From: Lachnotalea sp. AF33-28
GTDB lineage: Bacteria > Bacillota > Clostridia > Lachnospirales > Lachnospiraceae
Assembly: GCF_003477885.1 (NCBI RefSeq)
Contig: NZ_QUEE01000001.1
Coordinates: 124,001 to 188,000 of the forward strand
Direction: 5' to 3'
DNA length: 64,000 bases
The translations under genes and the position numbers were made by a program. Positions 52,541 to 61,861 of the stretch are shown here, piece by piece. The stretch's first letter is position 1, and each line of letters begins with the position of its first letter. The notes under the pieces are model-generated. The model did not search any database. It saw nothing but the letters and a program-made list of their open reading frames with translations, and was not told the DNA's origin.

Positions 52541-53392
52541 TTATGCAGTCCTATCTTCACCAAGATATTCTCCACTATATAAGTCAATCCATATTACTAT
52601 TGATCTTACACCGGCATCTGTAGGATAATCAAATTTTAATATCCAGGCAAGTTTGGAAAACATTTCCGCCTTTCCTTCCATGATTGGCCGCACAGTTGAT
52701 ATTTCACCTTGCACAAAATACTCCGCATCCAGTTGTTTAAAGTCCAAAGCTTTCTGTAAGGCCACTGCCTGCGTCAATGGTACATCACTTGTTTCCTGCT
52801 GCAACGGATAGTTGAAACGTCTGCACTCTATAACCCGCTTACCGTCTGATACAGCCAACATTTTTACCGCTTCATGTGAAGAATAAATCCCATCGGTTAT
52901 CTCGCGGCTAAAATAGGCTTCTATATAGTCTCCGGCATTTATCAAACTCGTAAGCACATACTCTTGCGGCAACGGTAGCTTATGATAGATCTCCAGTATA
53001 TTTGTCCGTATTTTATCTTCATCATAATCTATTTCTGTACAATCATAATCTAATAATGAATAACTCACCAGCATGCCGAGCTCGTCAACTATTATATCGC
53101 CGTATTCATATTGAATTTCCACAAAATCTCCATATATGCCATACTTATTACCAGTAATTTTAGTTGTATTAATATCACTGATTATTTCTTCACTGCCACA
53201 GGCTAATGCAATATCGGCAGCTAATTCCTCATAATTCGGTTCTGTAACGCTTTCTTTATAGTTCAAAGTCGTTGTTTGAGATTCTTCTATACTGGAATTG
53301 TTCCATTCAGCATCGCTAACTGTGGGCTCAGGCGCAACAGATGCAGTACTCTCTTGCACATTTCCTTTTGCACATCCAGAAATAAATACCAA
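52541..53392 (-). pseudogene. AT-rich lipoprotein gene that lacks a proper start
   Basis: The frame encodes a lipobox, VFISGC, a Ser/Glu linker and about 250 residues of mixed alpha/beta sequence I do not recognise. Base use is much more AT-rich than in the neighbours. The only usual start is TTG 53392, just seven codons before the lipobox Cys, too short for a signal peptide. Upstream in the same frame the codons read AKFLFYILSVYSLVFISGC, a good signal peptide core. There is no ATG or GTG before a stop codon at 53150-equivalent position 53450-53452, inside the palindromic element. The element seems to have replaced the true start, so the gene is probably silent or uses an unusual start. Confidence 0.6.
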
Positions 53393-53439
53393 GGAATAAA
53401 CGCTTAGTATATAAAACAGAAACTTTGCGGACGGGTTTA

Positions 53440-53523
53440 CCGTTACTGCTCACACGCTGCCGATAAAGCAGCGTATGAGAGGGCAGGAATTTTTCGGTGA
53501 CTGTGAACAGTAACGGTTTACCA
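53440..53523. repeat. Palindromic interspersed element (related to 11117-11345)
   Basis: Outer arms CCGTTACTGCTCAC and GTGAACAGTAACGG are near-complementary, and an inner ACGCTGC-CGATAAA-GCAGCGT hairpin is followed by GTATGAGAGGGCAG. Its CCGATAAAGCAGCGTATGAG segment matches, with two differences over 23 bases, the reverse strand of about 11300-11322. Confidence 0.7.
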
Positions 53524-53642
53524 CAGCCGCAGCATCTCAGATCCGCCATTTCATTTTTCCCTTGCATTTGATATAATATAATTGTACCTGTTCGCGTCTG
53601 CGCGGATTAGGAACTACAAGACAATACATGAGGGGTATGAAT

Positions 53643-55010
53643 ATGGAAAGAGAAAAGTTTTCCTCCCGGCTGGGTTTTCTTCTGATATCCGCCGGCTGCG
53701 CCATCGGCGTAGGAAATGTGATGCGCTTCCCGTATATCACAGGACAATACGGCGGCGCGGCATTTGTTCTGATCTATCTGTTTTTTCTTCTGATTTTAGG
53801 GCTTCCGATCATGGTCATGGAATTCTCTGTAGGAAGGGCCAGCCAGAAAAGCGTGGCAAAATCTTTTGACGAGCTGGAGCCCCGCGGTTCTAAATGGCAC
53901 TGGTACAAATTCGGCGCCATCGCAGGTAACTATCTTTTAATGATGTTTTACACCACAGTAGGCGGATGGATGCTGATCTACTTTGTCAAAACTCTGTCCG
54001 GTGAATTTCAGGGACTGGATCAGGCGGGCATTCAGGAAGTCTTTGCCGGCATGCTGGCCGATCCGGCACTCATGATTATTGCCATGGTCATCGTAGTCGT
54101 GCTCTGTTTTGGGATCTGCAGCCTGGGCCTGCAGAAGGGCGTTGAAAAGATCACCAAAATCATGATGGTCAGCCTTCTACTGTTAATGATCGTGCTCGCG
54201 GTCCGCTCCGTCACACTGCCGGGCAGTGGGGAGGGGCTGAAATTTTATCTCTACCCCAGTCTGGAAAGGCTCAAAGAGGGCGGCATCGGCAACTCGGTTT
54301 CAGCTGCTATGGGACAGGCCTTCTTCACATTAAGCCTGGGCATCGGCGCCCTGGCTATCTTCGGCAGCTACATAGGCAAGGACCGCGCCCTGACAGGCGA
54401 GGCCATAAACATCACCATATTGGATACAGTTGTGGCACTGCTGTCCGGCCTGATCATCTTTCCCGCCTGCTTCGCATTCGGAGTGAATCCGGACAGCGGT
54501 GTGAACCTGATCTATGTGACCCTTCCCAATATATTTAACGCCATGAGCCAAGGCCGTATCTGGGGTTCTCTGTTCTTCATCTTTATGTTTTTTGCCTCGG
54601 CATCCACCATCATCGCGGTGTTTGAAAATATAATTTCCTTCGCCATGGATCTGACCGGCTGCAGCCGCAAAAAAGCGGTGCTTGTCAACCTGTTTGTCAT
54701 CATCGTGCTGTCACTGCCATGTGTATTCGGCTTTAACCTCCTAAGCGGTTTTCAGCCTCTGGGGCCTGGCAGCACTGTCTTTGATCTGGAGGACTTCATT
54801 GTCAGCAACAACCTGCTGCCTTTGGGAAGCCTCGTGTATCTGATGTTCTGTGTCACACGCTATGGCTGGGGATGGGACAGCTTTATAAAAGAGGCCAATA
54901 CAGGCAGGGGCGTGAAATTCCCGAAGTGGATACGTATATATGTGACTTTCATTCTGCCGATCATTGTGCTGGTGATATTCTTACAGGGATATATAAGCAA
55001 GTTTTTCTAA
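53643..55010 (+). CDS. Sodium:neurotransmitter symporter family (NSS) transporter
   Basis: ATG 53643 lies seven bases after AGGGG and gives 455 residues with about 11-12 membrane helices. The first helix holds the sodium and substrate site, GCAIGVGNVMRFPYITGQYGG, the signature of LeuT-like transporters. Bacterial members take up amino acids such as tryptophan, leucine or tyrosine with sodium. A TATAAT box lies near 53573. The gene stands alone before a terminator. Confidence 0.92.
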   Translation: MEREKFSSRLGFLLISAGCAIGVGNVMRFPYITGQYGGAAFVLIYLFFLLILGLPIMVMEFSVGRASQKSVAKSFDELEPRGSKWHWYKFGAIAGNYLLMMFYTTVGGWMLIYFVKTLSGEFQGLDQAGIQEVFAGMLADPALMIIAMVIVVVLCFGICSLGLQKGVEKITKIMMVSLLLLMIVLAVRSVTLPGSGEGLKFYLYPSLERLKEGGIGNSVSAAMGQAFFTLSLGIGALAIFGSYIGKDRALTGEAINITILDTVVALLSGLIIFPACFAFGVNPDSGVNLIYVTLPNIFNAMSQGRIWGSLFFIFMFFASASTIIAVFENIISFAMDLTGCSRKKAVLVNLFVIIVLSLPCVFGFNLLSGFQPLGPGSTVFDLEDFIVSNNLLPLGSLVYLMFCVTRYGWGWDSFIKEANTGRGVKFPKWIRIYVTFILPIIVLVIFLQGYISKFF

Positions 55011-55046
55011 GATGAACCGAAACGTGCGCCGCCAGGCGCACCACCA

Positions 55047-55100
55047 AAATCCCCGGAGATTTGCGGAATATGCGCAATACTGCCGGGGATTTCTCTGACC
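55047..55100. terminator. Bidirectional terminator after the symporter gene
   Basis: AAATCCCCGG and CCGGGGATTT pair around a long inner loop with minor pairing. T-rich bases follow on both strands. A GTGCGCC/GGCGCAC hairpin like that at 454-470 precedes it at 55024-55041. Confidence 0.75.
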
Positions 55101-55108
55101 TTATTTTG

Positions 55109-56785
55109 TCATGCTTCGGGGATAAATGACATCTGCAGCATCCGATCCACATCCGCCGCAAGGAGATCCAATTCTTTGGTATCCATCACCCAATATACAT
55201 AGAACGGATAGGATGTATGATCCAGTCTTTTCTTCAAATTTTCTGTATACTGCTTAAGCTTCCGATTTTCCTCCTCCACCTGAGCAAAGTCCGGGGGCAT
55301 TCTGTCCTCCAAAGCCTTTTGCATATGGAAATAGACCCCTGCCATCCTTTGAAATCCTTTGACATACCAGACAAACAGATCCAGGATCTTCTTTATATCT
55401 TCCGCAAACTCCTCCGGTACTCCCAAATGTTCTATATCCAGTATGCTGCCAAGCCTCATAGCCTCTTCCACAGCCGCTGACTTTTCAATCATTATGTGTT
55501 CCAAATTTTCTTTTGTAGGGCGGATTAATTCCGCACAGGGCGGATCCCATTGTATCCTCTGATGGTATACGTTCATTACGTTATAAATGCTCTGGCACGC
55601 ATGTTGAAAACGGCTGCTGTAGTTAAACACATGTCCACGCACATACAGCGCTTTTTCTATGACCTCACAGCAGGCATCCATGAACTGCTTCAGCCGCCCG
55701 GCCGCATCCGGCGCAGTCGGTCTCACCGGCGTCAGCTGCTTCGATTCCTCCTGAAGCGGTGACATAAGCCCATAATCTACCCATGCCTGGTAGATTTCCT
55801 CTTCAGTGCAATCCGTGTCCCAGGACAGCATGGCGGCCGCAATCAAATTCAACATACTGAATGTATTCTGGCAGCAGCTTTCATCCAGAAGTTCCCAGTC
55901 TGTTCTGACCCACATACCGCTGCAGCCATGCATCCCACAGTGGCAGAAACGCTTCATCATGTCCCTGACCAGACCGCAGGGAAATATACCCGCACCGCAG
56001 TACTGACCCCATGCATCGTACTCAATCCATTTTTCCACATTTTCATAATGTGAGATAGCAGGGTTATCAGGAAAGGTCGGCCAAAAATCATGAGGCACAT
56101 TTTTAAGACCCATTACAATATCGCTGCCGCACTGTACGGATGCACGCAGCACAGAGCTTTGTGTTCCCGCAGTATATGCGAAATCTCTGACCACCAGTCT
56201 TTTTTTGCATTCCTTCAGAGGCTTGTAGACTGCCTGGATATATCCACGGTACCATTCTTCTTCGGATGTATTCCGGCATCTTTGGCAGCCACACCGGTTT
56301 GCCGACACGGACACCTTGCTCTCACGGGTGGCCGGACTTACTATCAGACCGGCCATATCGGGAAAATGCCGCAGCAGTTCCCTGGTTTTATTCTCAAGAA
56401 ATTCAAACCAGAACGAATTGGACGGACATACGTGTCCGTTTTCCTCAATCAATTCCGGATACTTATCCACCAAAGCTTCCGGATACCAGATTTCCTTAAC
56501 TTCAAAGTAAAAATCGATCCCCCGCTCTCTGGCTTCCCGGATCACCTTGCGGATATACGCGCCGTTAGTGCCCACCGCACAGTACCGTATGGGCCAATAA
56601 GCCCACATTTCTTCCTCTGTAAAGTATTGTTCCGGCAGCACCACCTGATCCATCAGATCATACTGGTGAAAGATCAATGCATTCATATGGAACATCTCCA
56701 TAAAATCCAGCGCTCTTTCTACAGTTTTCCATTTCCACATATGGTTGTTACACATCTCAAATCCGCGAAATACATATCTGCTCAT
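55109..56785 (-). CDS. Putative GH67-like barrel glycoside hydrolase, paralogue 1
   Basis: The start ATG 56785 overlaps the stop of the upstream paralogue as ATGA, giving 558 residues and coupling the two. The family is not clear to me. However, the order of motifs recalls the catalytic part of GH67 alpha-glucuronidases: MAGLIVSPATRES (Glu155), RLVVRDFAY, KNVPHDFWP (Asp233) and WIEYDAWGQYCG (Glu255), matching the acid Glu, and the Asp and Glu bases, of GH67. It lacks the GH67 N-terminal domain. Cys165, Cys167 and Cys170 (CGCQRC) suggest a metal site. There is no signal peptide, so the enzyme is cytoplasmic, placed after an importer. Confidence 0.65.
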   Translation of the reverse strand: MSRYVFRGFEMCNNHMWKWKTVERALDFMEMFHMNALIFHQYDLMDQVVLPEQYFTEEEMWAYWPIRYCAVGTNGAYIRKVIREARERGIDFYFEVKEIWYPEALVDKYPELIEENGHVCPSNSFWFEFLENKTRELLRHFPDMAGLIVSPATRESKVSVSANRCGCQRCRNTSEEEWYRGYIQAVYKPLKECKKRLVVRDFAYTAGTQSSVLRASVQCGSDIVMGLKNVPHDFWPTFPDNPAISHYENVEKWIEYDAWGQYCGAGIFPCGLVRDMMKRFCHCGMHGCSGMWVRTDWELLDESCCQNTFSMLNLIAAAMLSWDTDCTEEEIYQAWVDYGLMSPLQEESKQLTPVRPTAPDAAGRLKQFMDACCEVIEKALYVRGHVFNYSSRFQHACQSIYNVMNVYHQRIQWDPPCAELIRPTKENLEHIMIEKSAAVEEAMRLGSILDIEHLGVPEEFAEDIKKILDLFVWYVKGFQRMAGVYFHMQKALEDRMPPDFAQVEEENRKLKQYTENLKKRLDHTSYPFYVYWVMDTKELDLLAADVDRMLQMSFIPEA

Positions 56786-58482
56786 CCCTGCTTCCCCCCG
56801 GCGTTCACCTGCCCTATTGTTCCTGAACTGCCTCCCGCAAGCCTCCTTATATCGGCCGCAAGCAGTTTTAATTCCTCCGGATCCATCATCCAGCAAATAT
56901 AGAACGGATAATGCTTGTTCCGAAGCGTATCCTCCAGCTCTATGCAGAATTCTTCCAGCTCTTCACAGCTCTTCAACGCATCACCTATGCTCCGCTCATC
57001 CTGCATCTCCACGGCTCTGTTCATATGAAAATATACCTGCGCCGAGAGCTGGAACCCTCTCACATACAGCACCAGCAAATGCAGCATTTCCTTTGTATAA
57101 GTCTTCAATACATCAGATACGCCCAGGGCTTCGGCATCAAATGTTTCCGCCAGGCGGCGGGCCAGATCTAGCGCTTCCTGTTTTTCCTGAAAGATTATCT
57201 CCAGATTTTCTTTTGTTGGCAATATTTTCTGCTTAGACGAAGGATCCCACTGATCCCGCCGGTGATACACATTCATCACACGGTATATGCTTTCATAGGC
57301 ATGCTGATATCTGCTGCTATAGCTGAATACATGTCCTCTGACAAACAGGGACTTCATGAGTATGGTATTTCCGGTCTCCATCAGACGGCGAAGGCCGTTT
57401 ACCGAACCCTTAGAAGGTATTTGTGGAGGCGATACCGCAGATTCTTCTATAAACGCGCTGTTTATCCCATATTGAATCCACAGTTGATAGATTTCATTGA
57501 CTGTGCAGTCTGGATTTTTCGCATGCATCACCCCGGCAATCAGATTCAGCATGTTCAGGCTGTTAAAGCAGCTGCAGTCATCCAGCAGCTCCCAGTCAGT
57601 GCGGTACCATATTCCGCTGCAGCCGCATTCCAAACAATGCGTCTGCCGGCGTATGATATCCTCCACCAGACTGCAGGGAAATACCCCCAGCCCGCAATAC
57701 TGACCCCAAACATCATATTCGACCCACTTTTCCAGCTTTGTTTTACTTTCAACAGCCGGATTGTCCGGAAATGTGGGCCAAAAATCATGAGGCACATTTT
57801 TCAAAGCCATGACAATGTTCGAAGAACGGTCCGCTGCCGCATCCATAACTGAGCTCTGTGAATGCGAATCATAAGCAAAATCTCTGACAACCAGGCGCTT
57901 TCCGGCCTTTTTCAACGGTTCATATACCGCCTGGATATACCGGCTGTACCACTCTTTGTCCGGCAGCGATCTGCAGCGGCTGCATCCGCACTGGCCCGCA
58001 GCAATGGAAACCTTACTCTCCCGTGTTGCCGGACTCACGATCATACCTGCCATCTGTGGAAAGATCTCTGTGAGTTCCTGCACCTTATTACTTAAAAATT
58101 CAAACCAAAACGGGTCGGAGGGACATACATGACCGTCAGTTCCCCTCAGATGAGGAAATTTTTCCAGCAAGGCCGGCGGGTACCAGATCTCCTTTACTTC
58201 AAAATAAAACTGTATTCCTCTTTTTGTGCATTCACGCAGCAGTCTCTCTATATATTGTCCGTTTGTTCCGATGGCGCAGTAACGGATCGGCCAGTAGGCC
58301 CACATTTCTTCCTCGTCAAAATATTTCTGGGGTAACACCACCGCATCCAGCAGATCATTCTGATGAAAGATCAGAGCATCCATGCCGAATTCATCTATAA
58401 AGTCCAGCGCCTTTTCCACAGCCGCCCATTTCCACATACGCCGGTTATGAATCTCCAATCCGGTGAATTTAAAATTTTTCAT
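56782..58482 (-). CDS. Putative GH67-like barrel glycoside hydrolase, paralogue 2
   Basis: This 566-residue protein aligns without gaps to its neighbour over at least the first 270 residues. It keeps the same positions: Glu155 in PATRES, the CGCSRC cysteines 165, 167 and 170, Asp233 in KNVPHDFWP, and Glu255 in WVEYDVWGQYCG. The start matches the family beginning (FTGLEIHNRRMWKW). The gene follows the MalG-type permease by four bases. A duplication with divergence of specificity is the simplest explanation. Substrates are unknown; a uronic-acid-bearing oligosaccharide would fit the GH67 resemblance. Confidence 0.68.
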   Translation of the reverse strand: MKNFKFTGLEIHNRRMWKWAAVEKALDFIDEFGMDALIFHQNDLLDAVVLPQKYFDEEEMWAYWPIRYCAIGTNGQYIERLLRECTKRGIQFYFEVKEIWYPPALLEKFPHLRGTDGHVCPSDPFWFEFLSNKVQELTEIFPQMAGMIVSPATRESKVSIAAGQCGCSRCRSLPDKEWYSRYIQAVYEPLKKAGKRLVVRDFAYDSHSQSSVMDAAADRSSNIVMALKNVPHDFWPTFPDNPAVESKTKLEKWVEYDVWGQYCGLGVFPCSLVEDIIRRQTHCLECGCSGIWYRTDWELLDDCSCFNSLNMLNLIAGVMHAKNPDCTVNEIYQLWIQYGINSAFIEESAVSPPQIPSKGSVNGLRRLMETGNTILMKSLFVRGHVFSYSSRYQHAYESIYRVMNVYHRRDQWDPSSKQKILPTKENLEIIFQEKQEALDLARRLAETFDAEALGVSDVLKTYTKEMLHLLVLYVRGFQLSAQVYFHMNRAVEMQDERSIGDALKSCEELEEFCIELEDTLRNKHYPFYICWMMDPEELKLLAADIRRLAGGSSGTIGQVNAGGKQG

Positions 58483-58486
58483 ACAC

Positions 58487-59329
58487 TTATCCTTTCAGCC
58501 CCGTAGTAGAAATCCCTTCCACAAAGTATTTCTGCATGGATAAATAAAACAGGGTACAGGGAATCAACGATACCACACTCATCGCCAGAATCTGATTCCA
58601 GGCGCTGGCCGCATCCGTATCCAGCATCATGCGCAGCCCCAGTGACATCGTATACCGATCCACTCCCGATATCATAATGAATACATTAAAAAAATCATTC
58701 CAGTTCCAGATAAACTGAAATACAGCCACTGAAAATATCACCGGTTTCAGAAGCGGCAGCAGTATACCCGTAAGCACTCTGACCGGACCGCAGCCGTCCA
58801 TACCGGCCGCCTCATCCAGCTCTATCGGAAGACCTCTAAGGAACTGATAAACCATAAAAATGTGAAAAGGTGTAGTTGCAAGCAATGCCGGAACCCAAAA
58901 AGGCAGATAGGTATTCAGCCAGCCCAGACGGTTAAACAGCATATACCTTGGGATGATCAACACCGTATTTGGCAGCATCAGCGTGGACAGCATAACCGCA
59001 AAGAATGCCTTTCGCAATGGGAAACGGAACCTGGCAAATCCGTATGCTACAAGTGATGTGGACACCACACTGAACAAAACTGTAGGGATCACCAGTTTAA
59101 AAGAATTAATCATAAAAACACGAAAACCATACTGCCAATCACTTTTTACACCCAGACGATACCCATCCAGTGAAAACCGTTTTGGAAGCAGTCCAATCCC
59201 CGTAAGGATCTCCCGGTTATCCTTAAAGGACGAGAAAAACATCCACAGCAGCGGATAGAGCATAACTAATCCGACTGCAATCAGTACCAGATAACGCAAC
59301 ATGAGTCTGACGTTTTTCTTTTTCATCAT
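58487..59329 (-). CDS. Sugar ABC transporter permease, MalG type (locus D)
   Basis: The gene starts at ATG 59329 or the next ATG, after AGGAGAG, giving about 280 residues with six membrane segments, the loop LDEAAGMDGCGPVRVLTGILLP and the MalG ending EGISTTGLKG. It follows the MalF-type gene closely. It is the counterpart of the locus A MalG-type permease. Confidence 0.9.
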   Translation of the reverse strand: MMKKKNVRLMLRYLVLIAVGLVMLYPLLWMFFSSFKDNREILTGIGLLPKRFSLDGYRLGVKSDWQYGFRVFMINSFKLVIPTVLFSVVSTSLVAYGFARFRFPLRKAFFAVMLSTLMLPNTVLIIPRYMLFNRLGWLNTYLPFWVPALLATTPFHIFMVYQFLRGLPIELDEAAGMDGCGPVRVLTGILLPLLKPVIFSVAVFQFIWNWNDFFNVFIMISGVDRYTMSLGLRMMLDTDAASAWNQILAMSVVSLIPCTLFYLSMQKYFVEGISTTGLKG

Positions 59330-59343
59330 TTCTCTCCTGTTCA

Positions 59344-60240
59344 CTACGCCCCGTCTTTATAAAATACCCACACGGAAGATGACTTGAAGATTACGGCAGT
59401 TACCGCGGCCATAATCAGGAACAGCACCCAGGATTCAGCGCTGGCATATCCCATGTTGAGATACTGAAACGCATTGTCATAGATCATCATAGAATACAGA
59501 TAAGTCGCATTTGCCGGTCCTCCGTTCGTAATTACAAAGGGCAGGGTAAATTCCTGAAACGCATTAATCAGCTGCATCAATAGATTAAAGAAGATCACCG
59601 GAGACAAAAACGGCAGAGTGATCTTAAAAAAGGATTTCCAGGAAGTCGAGCCATCCACTCTGGCAGATTCATACATTTCGGCAGGGATTTGCTTAAGGCC
59701 GGCCAAAAACAATACCATAGATGAGCCAAACTGCCATACGGACACCAGGCTGACGGTAAGCAGCGCCGTCTTCGGACTGCCCAGCCAGTTAGGGCCGGCA
59801 ATATGAAAGAATTCCAAAATGTGATTTACCACACCGTCACTCTTAAACAGGAATCTCCACAGTATGGATATCGCCACGCTCCCACCGAAGATAGAAGGCA
59901 GATAATAAACAGTACGAAACAGATGGATGCCTCTTATCTTGCGATTTAATAACAGTGCGATCAAAAGTGCGGACAGAATCTTTGCCGGCACCGACATCAA
60001 CACATATAGGAGTGTGGTAAGCATGGACGGAATTACCTTATTATCTTTGCAGAACATCTTTACATAATTATCTATACCGATAAAACGGCAGCCCTTCAAC
60101 GGATTATAGTTTGTAAAGGAATAGTACAGTGAATCCAGCAGCGGGAAGAGCTGAAATATGGCAAATCCGATGATCCACGGTGAGATAAATATCAATCCCC
60201 ACAGTTGATGCCTTCTTATTTTACTGTCTTTTCTGTGCAT
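59344..60240 (-). CDS. Sugar ABC transporter permease, MalF type (locus D)
   Basis: ATG 60240, with AGGAGAAAT upstream, gives 298 residues and six membrane segments; the longer frame to 60288 overlaps the binding protein end. The start LWGLIFISPWIIGFAIFQLFP and the loop YESARVDGSTSWKSFFKITLPFL are typical of the MalF/UgpA group. It forms the channel with the MalG-type protein. Confidence 0.9.
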   Translation of the reverse strand: MHRKDSKIRRHQLWGLIFISPWIIGFAIFQLFPLLDSLYYSFTNYNPLKGCRFIGIDNYVKMFCKDNKVIPSMLTTLLYVLMSVPAKILSALLIALLLNRKIRGIHLFRTVYYLPSIFGGSVAISILWRFLFKSDGVVNHILEFFHIAGPNWLGSPKTALLTVSLVSVWQFGSSMVLFLAGLKQIPAEMYESARVDGSTSWKSFFKITLPFLSPVIFFNLLMQLINAFQEFTLPFVITNGGPANATYLYSMMIYDNAFQYLNMGYASAESWVLFLIMAAVTAVIFKSSSVWVFYKDGA

Positions 60241-60277
60241 ATTTCTCCTCTTTCCCGTGCTGGCTCTGCACTTATTG

Positions 60278-61618
60278 TTAGCTGTCAAAGGATTTCAGTT
60301 CGTCTAAAACATTTATCATATCATCATAGAAACTCTGTCCCGCAGCCTCCGGCGTCATCTGGCCATAAACCACTTTTTCAATATAGTCCTGCCAGATGGT
60401 TTCAAATTCCTTAATCTGGCTGACACCGTTATCCACGATGGAGCTCGCATTATCCAAAGCGATTCCTACTGCTTCCGTCACCAGCGGATCACTAATCCCC
60501 TCTTCTTGCAGCAGCCGGCGTCCGGCGTCAGTAGGCTGAGTGCTTCTGCACTCTCCCAGTATACGGATCGCCTCCGGATCCGTGACAAACCAGTTTATAA
60601 ATTCCGCAGCCTCTTTCACATGGCTGCATTTGCTGTTGATACCAAACAGATTTCCGGTACTGACAGTCACTCCGGTATCCAGCATTCCGTCATAAACAGG
60701 GGTTGTGCATACCCCATAATTCAAATCCAGCGCCTGATATCGGGAGAAATTTGTAATATATTTTATCTGCATTCCATCCTGCCCGTTGATCCATCTGGGA
60801 TTTTCATTTGACACGTCGGTATACAGCGACGCTGTTTCAAACGGCTCCGTCACCCCTCTGTCCACCATGGCTTTGGCATACTCAAATGCTTCCGTAAATA
60901 ATTCCGGTGCAACATTAAGTGTATAATCTTCCGCTATCATTTGGGTGCCGATTCGCTGTTTTACAAAGCATTTCAGCAAAGTCCACATCTCGCCTGCTTC
61001 ACACACATACAAATAGTGATCCGGATTCTCCTGATGCACACGTTCACCGATTTCCAGAAGATTGTCCCAGGTCCAAACCGTATCTTCCGCAATATTGTGC
61101 TCCGCAAAGAAGTCTCTGTTATACAGGAAGCATACGCCGGTCACCCCCAGAGGCAGGCCAAGAAGCTTTCCTTCATAGCTGCAGTAATCCTCTAAAAAGC
61201 TTTTGTCAAATGCATTCAGATCCACATAATCCGACAGCGTATTCATATCAACCACCGCGTTCATGCCTGACATAAAGTCATAATACCACCGGTCATTGAT
61301 CTGCATGATATCCGGAGCGGTATCGCTGGCTATCTGCGTTACCAGTTTATCGTAATGACCGTTCCAATCGCTGTACTCGCCTACCAAAGTGATGTTGGAA
61401 TGCAGCTCCATATAGCGCTCCATCGCTTTAAGGGTAGCTTCATGCCTGGCCTCAGGTCCCCACCAGCTGACCCTCAAAGTGATCTCCTCCTGATCTTCAT
61501 CAGACATGGCCGTCCCTGCAGCAGGGGGTGCTTCTGTTTTCGTACAGCCTGCGGTAATGATCACCAGTATCACGGACAGTAAAAGCGACAGCACCTTATG
61601 GTAATTTTCCTTTTTCAT
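60278..61618 (-). CDS. Sugar-binding lipoprotein of ABC importer (locus D)
   Basis: The 446-residue protein has a lipoprotein signal ending TAGC (Cys at residue 25) and a family 1 solute-binding fold. After the linker it reads EEITLRVSWWG then EARHEATLKAMERYM, nearly the same as locus A. GGAGGG precedes the ATG. It is the first gene of the locus D operon. Confidence 0.93.
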   Translation of the reverse strand: MKKENYHKVLSLLLSVILVIITAGCTKTEAPPAAGTAMSDEDQEEITLRVSWWGPEARHEATLKAMERYMELHSNITLVGEYSDWNGHYDKLVTQIASDTAPDIMQINDRWYYDFMSGMNAVVDMNTLSDYVDLNAFDKSFLEDYCSYEGKLLGLPLGVTGVCFLYNRDFFAEHNIAEDTVWTWDNLLEIGERVHQENPDHYLYVCEAGEMWTLLKCFVKQRIGTQMIAEDYTLNVAPELFTEAFEYAKAMVDRGVTEPFETASLYTDVSNENPRWINGQDGMQIKYITNFSRYQALDLNYGVCTTPVYDGMLDTGVTVSTGNLFGINSKCSHVKEAAEFINWFVTDPEAIRILGECRSTQPTDAGRRLLQEEGISDPLVTEAVGIALDNASSIVDNGVSQIKEFETIWQDYIEKVVYGQMTPEAAGQSFYDDMINVLDELKSFDS

Positions 61619-61861
61619 ATTCTAACCCTCCTATCTGTATTATCTGTAATTTGATTATATCATTATATATTTCGCTTCCATAGTCACTTTAACTTTATAA
61701 AATGTCGCCAAAATTATAGATTTTATATAATAATCAAATGACAGTGTATTTTTCTTTTGAAAGTATCATCTTTTCTTTATATTCGGCTGTGTTTTTTCAC
61801 AATTTCTGCTATACTTAAAAATAACAGAAAATATGCTGTACATCGCTCAGGGGGGAGGATA
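61619..61861. promoter_or_regulatory. Divergent promoter region of locus D
   Basis: The 243-base gap is AT-rich. A TATACT box lies near 61806-61811 for the plus-strand regulator, and several TATAAT-like stretches on the minus strand (61655-61670) precede the binding protein gene. No clear -35 partner is seen for either, which fits activator-dependent starts. I see no operator palindrome. Confidence 0.5.

Noticed and set aside
53328..53567. Minus-strand 79-residue frame with Cys pairs upstream of the lipoprotein gene
   Set aside because: It reads through the palindromic element and into the lipoprotein gene in another frame; the CCGCG-like cysteines come from repeat sequence.
56090..56902. 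270-residue plus-strand frame opposite the barrel protein genes
   Set aside because: Shadow frame; the minus strand carries two conserved paralogues.
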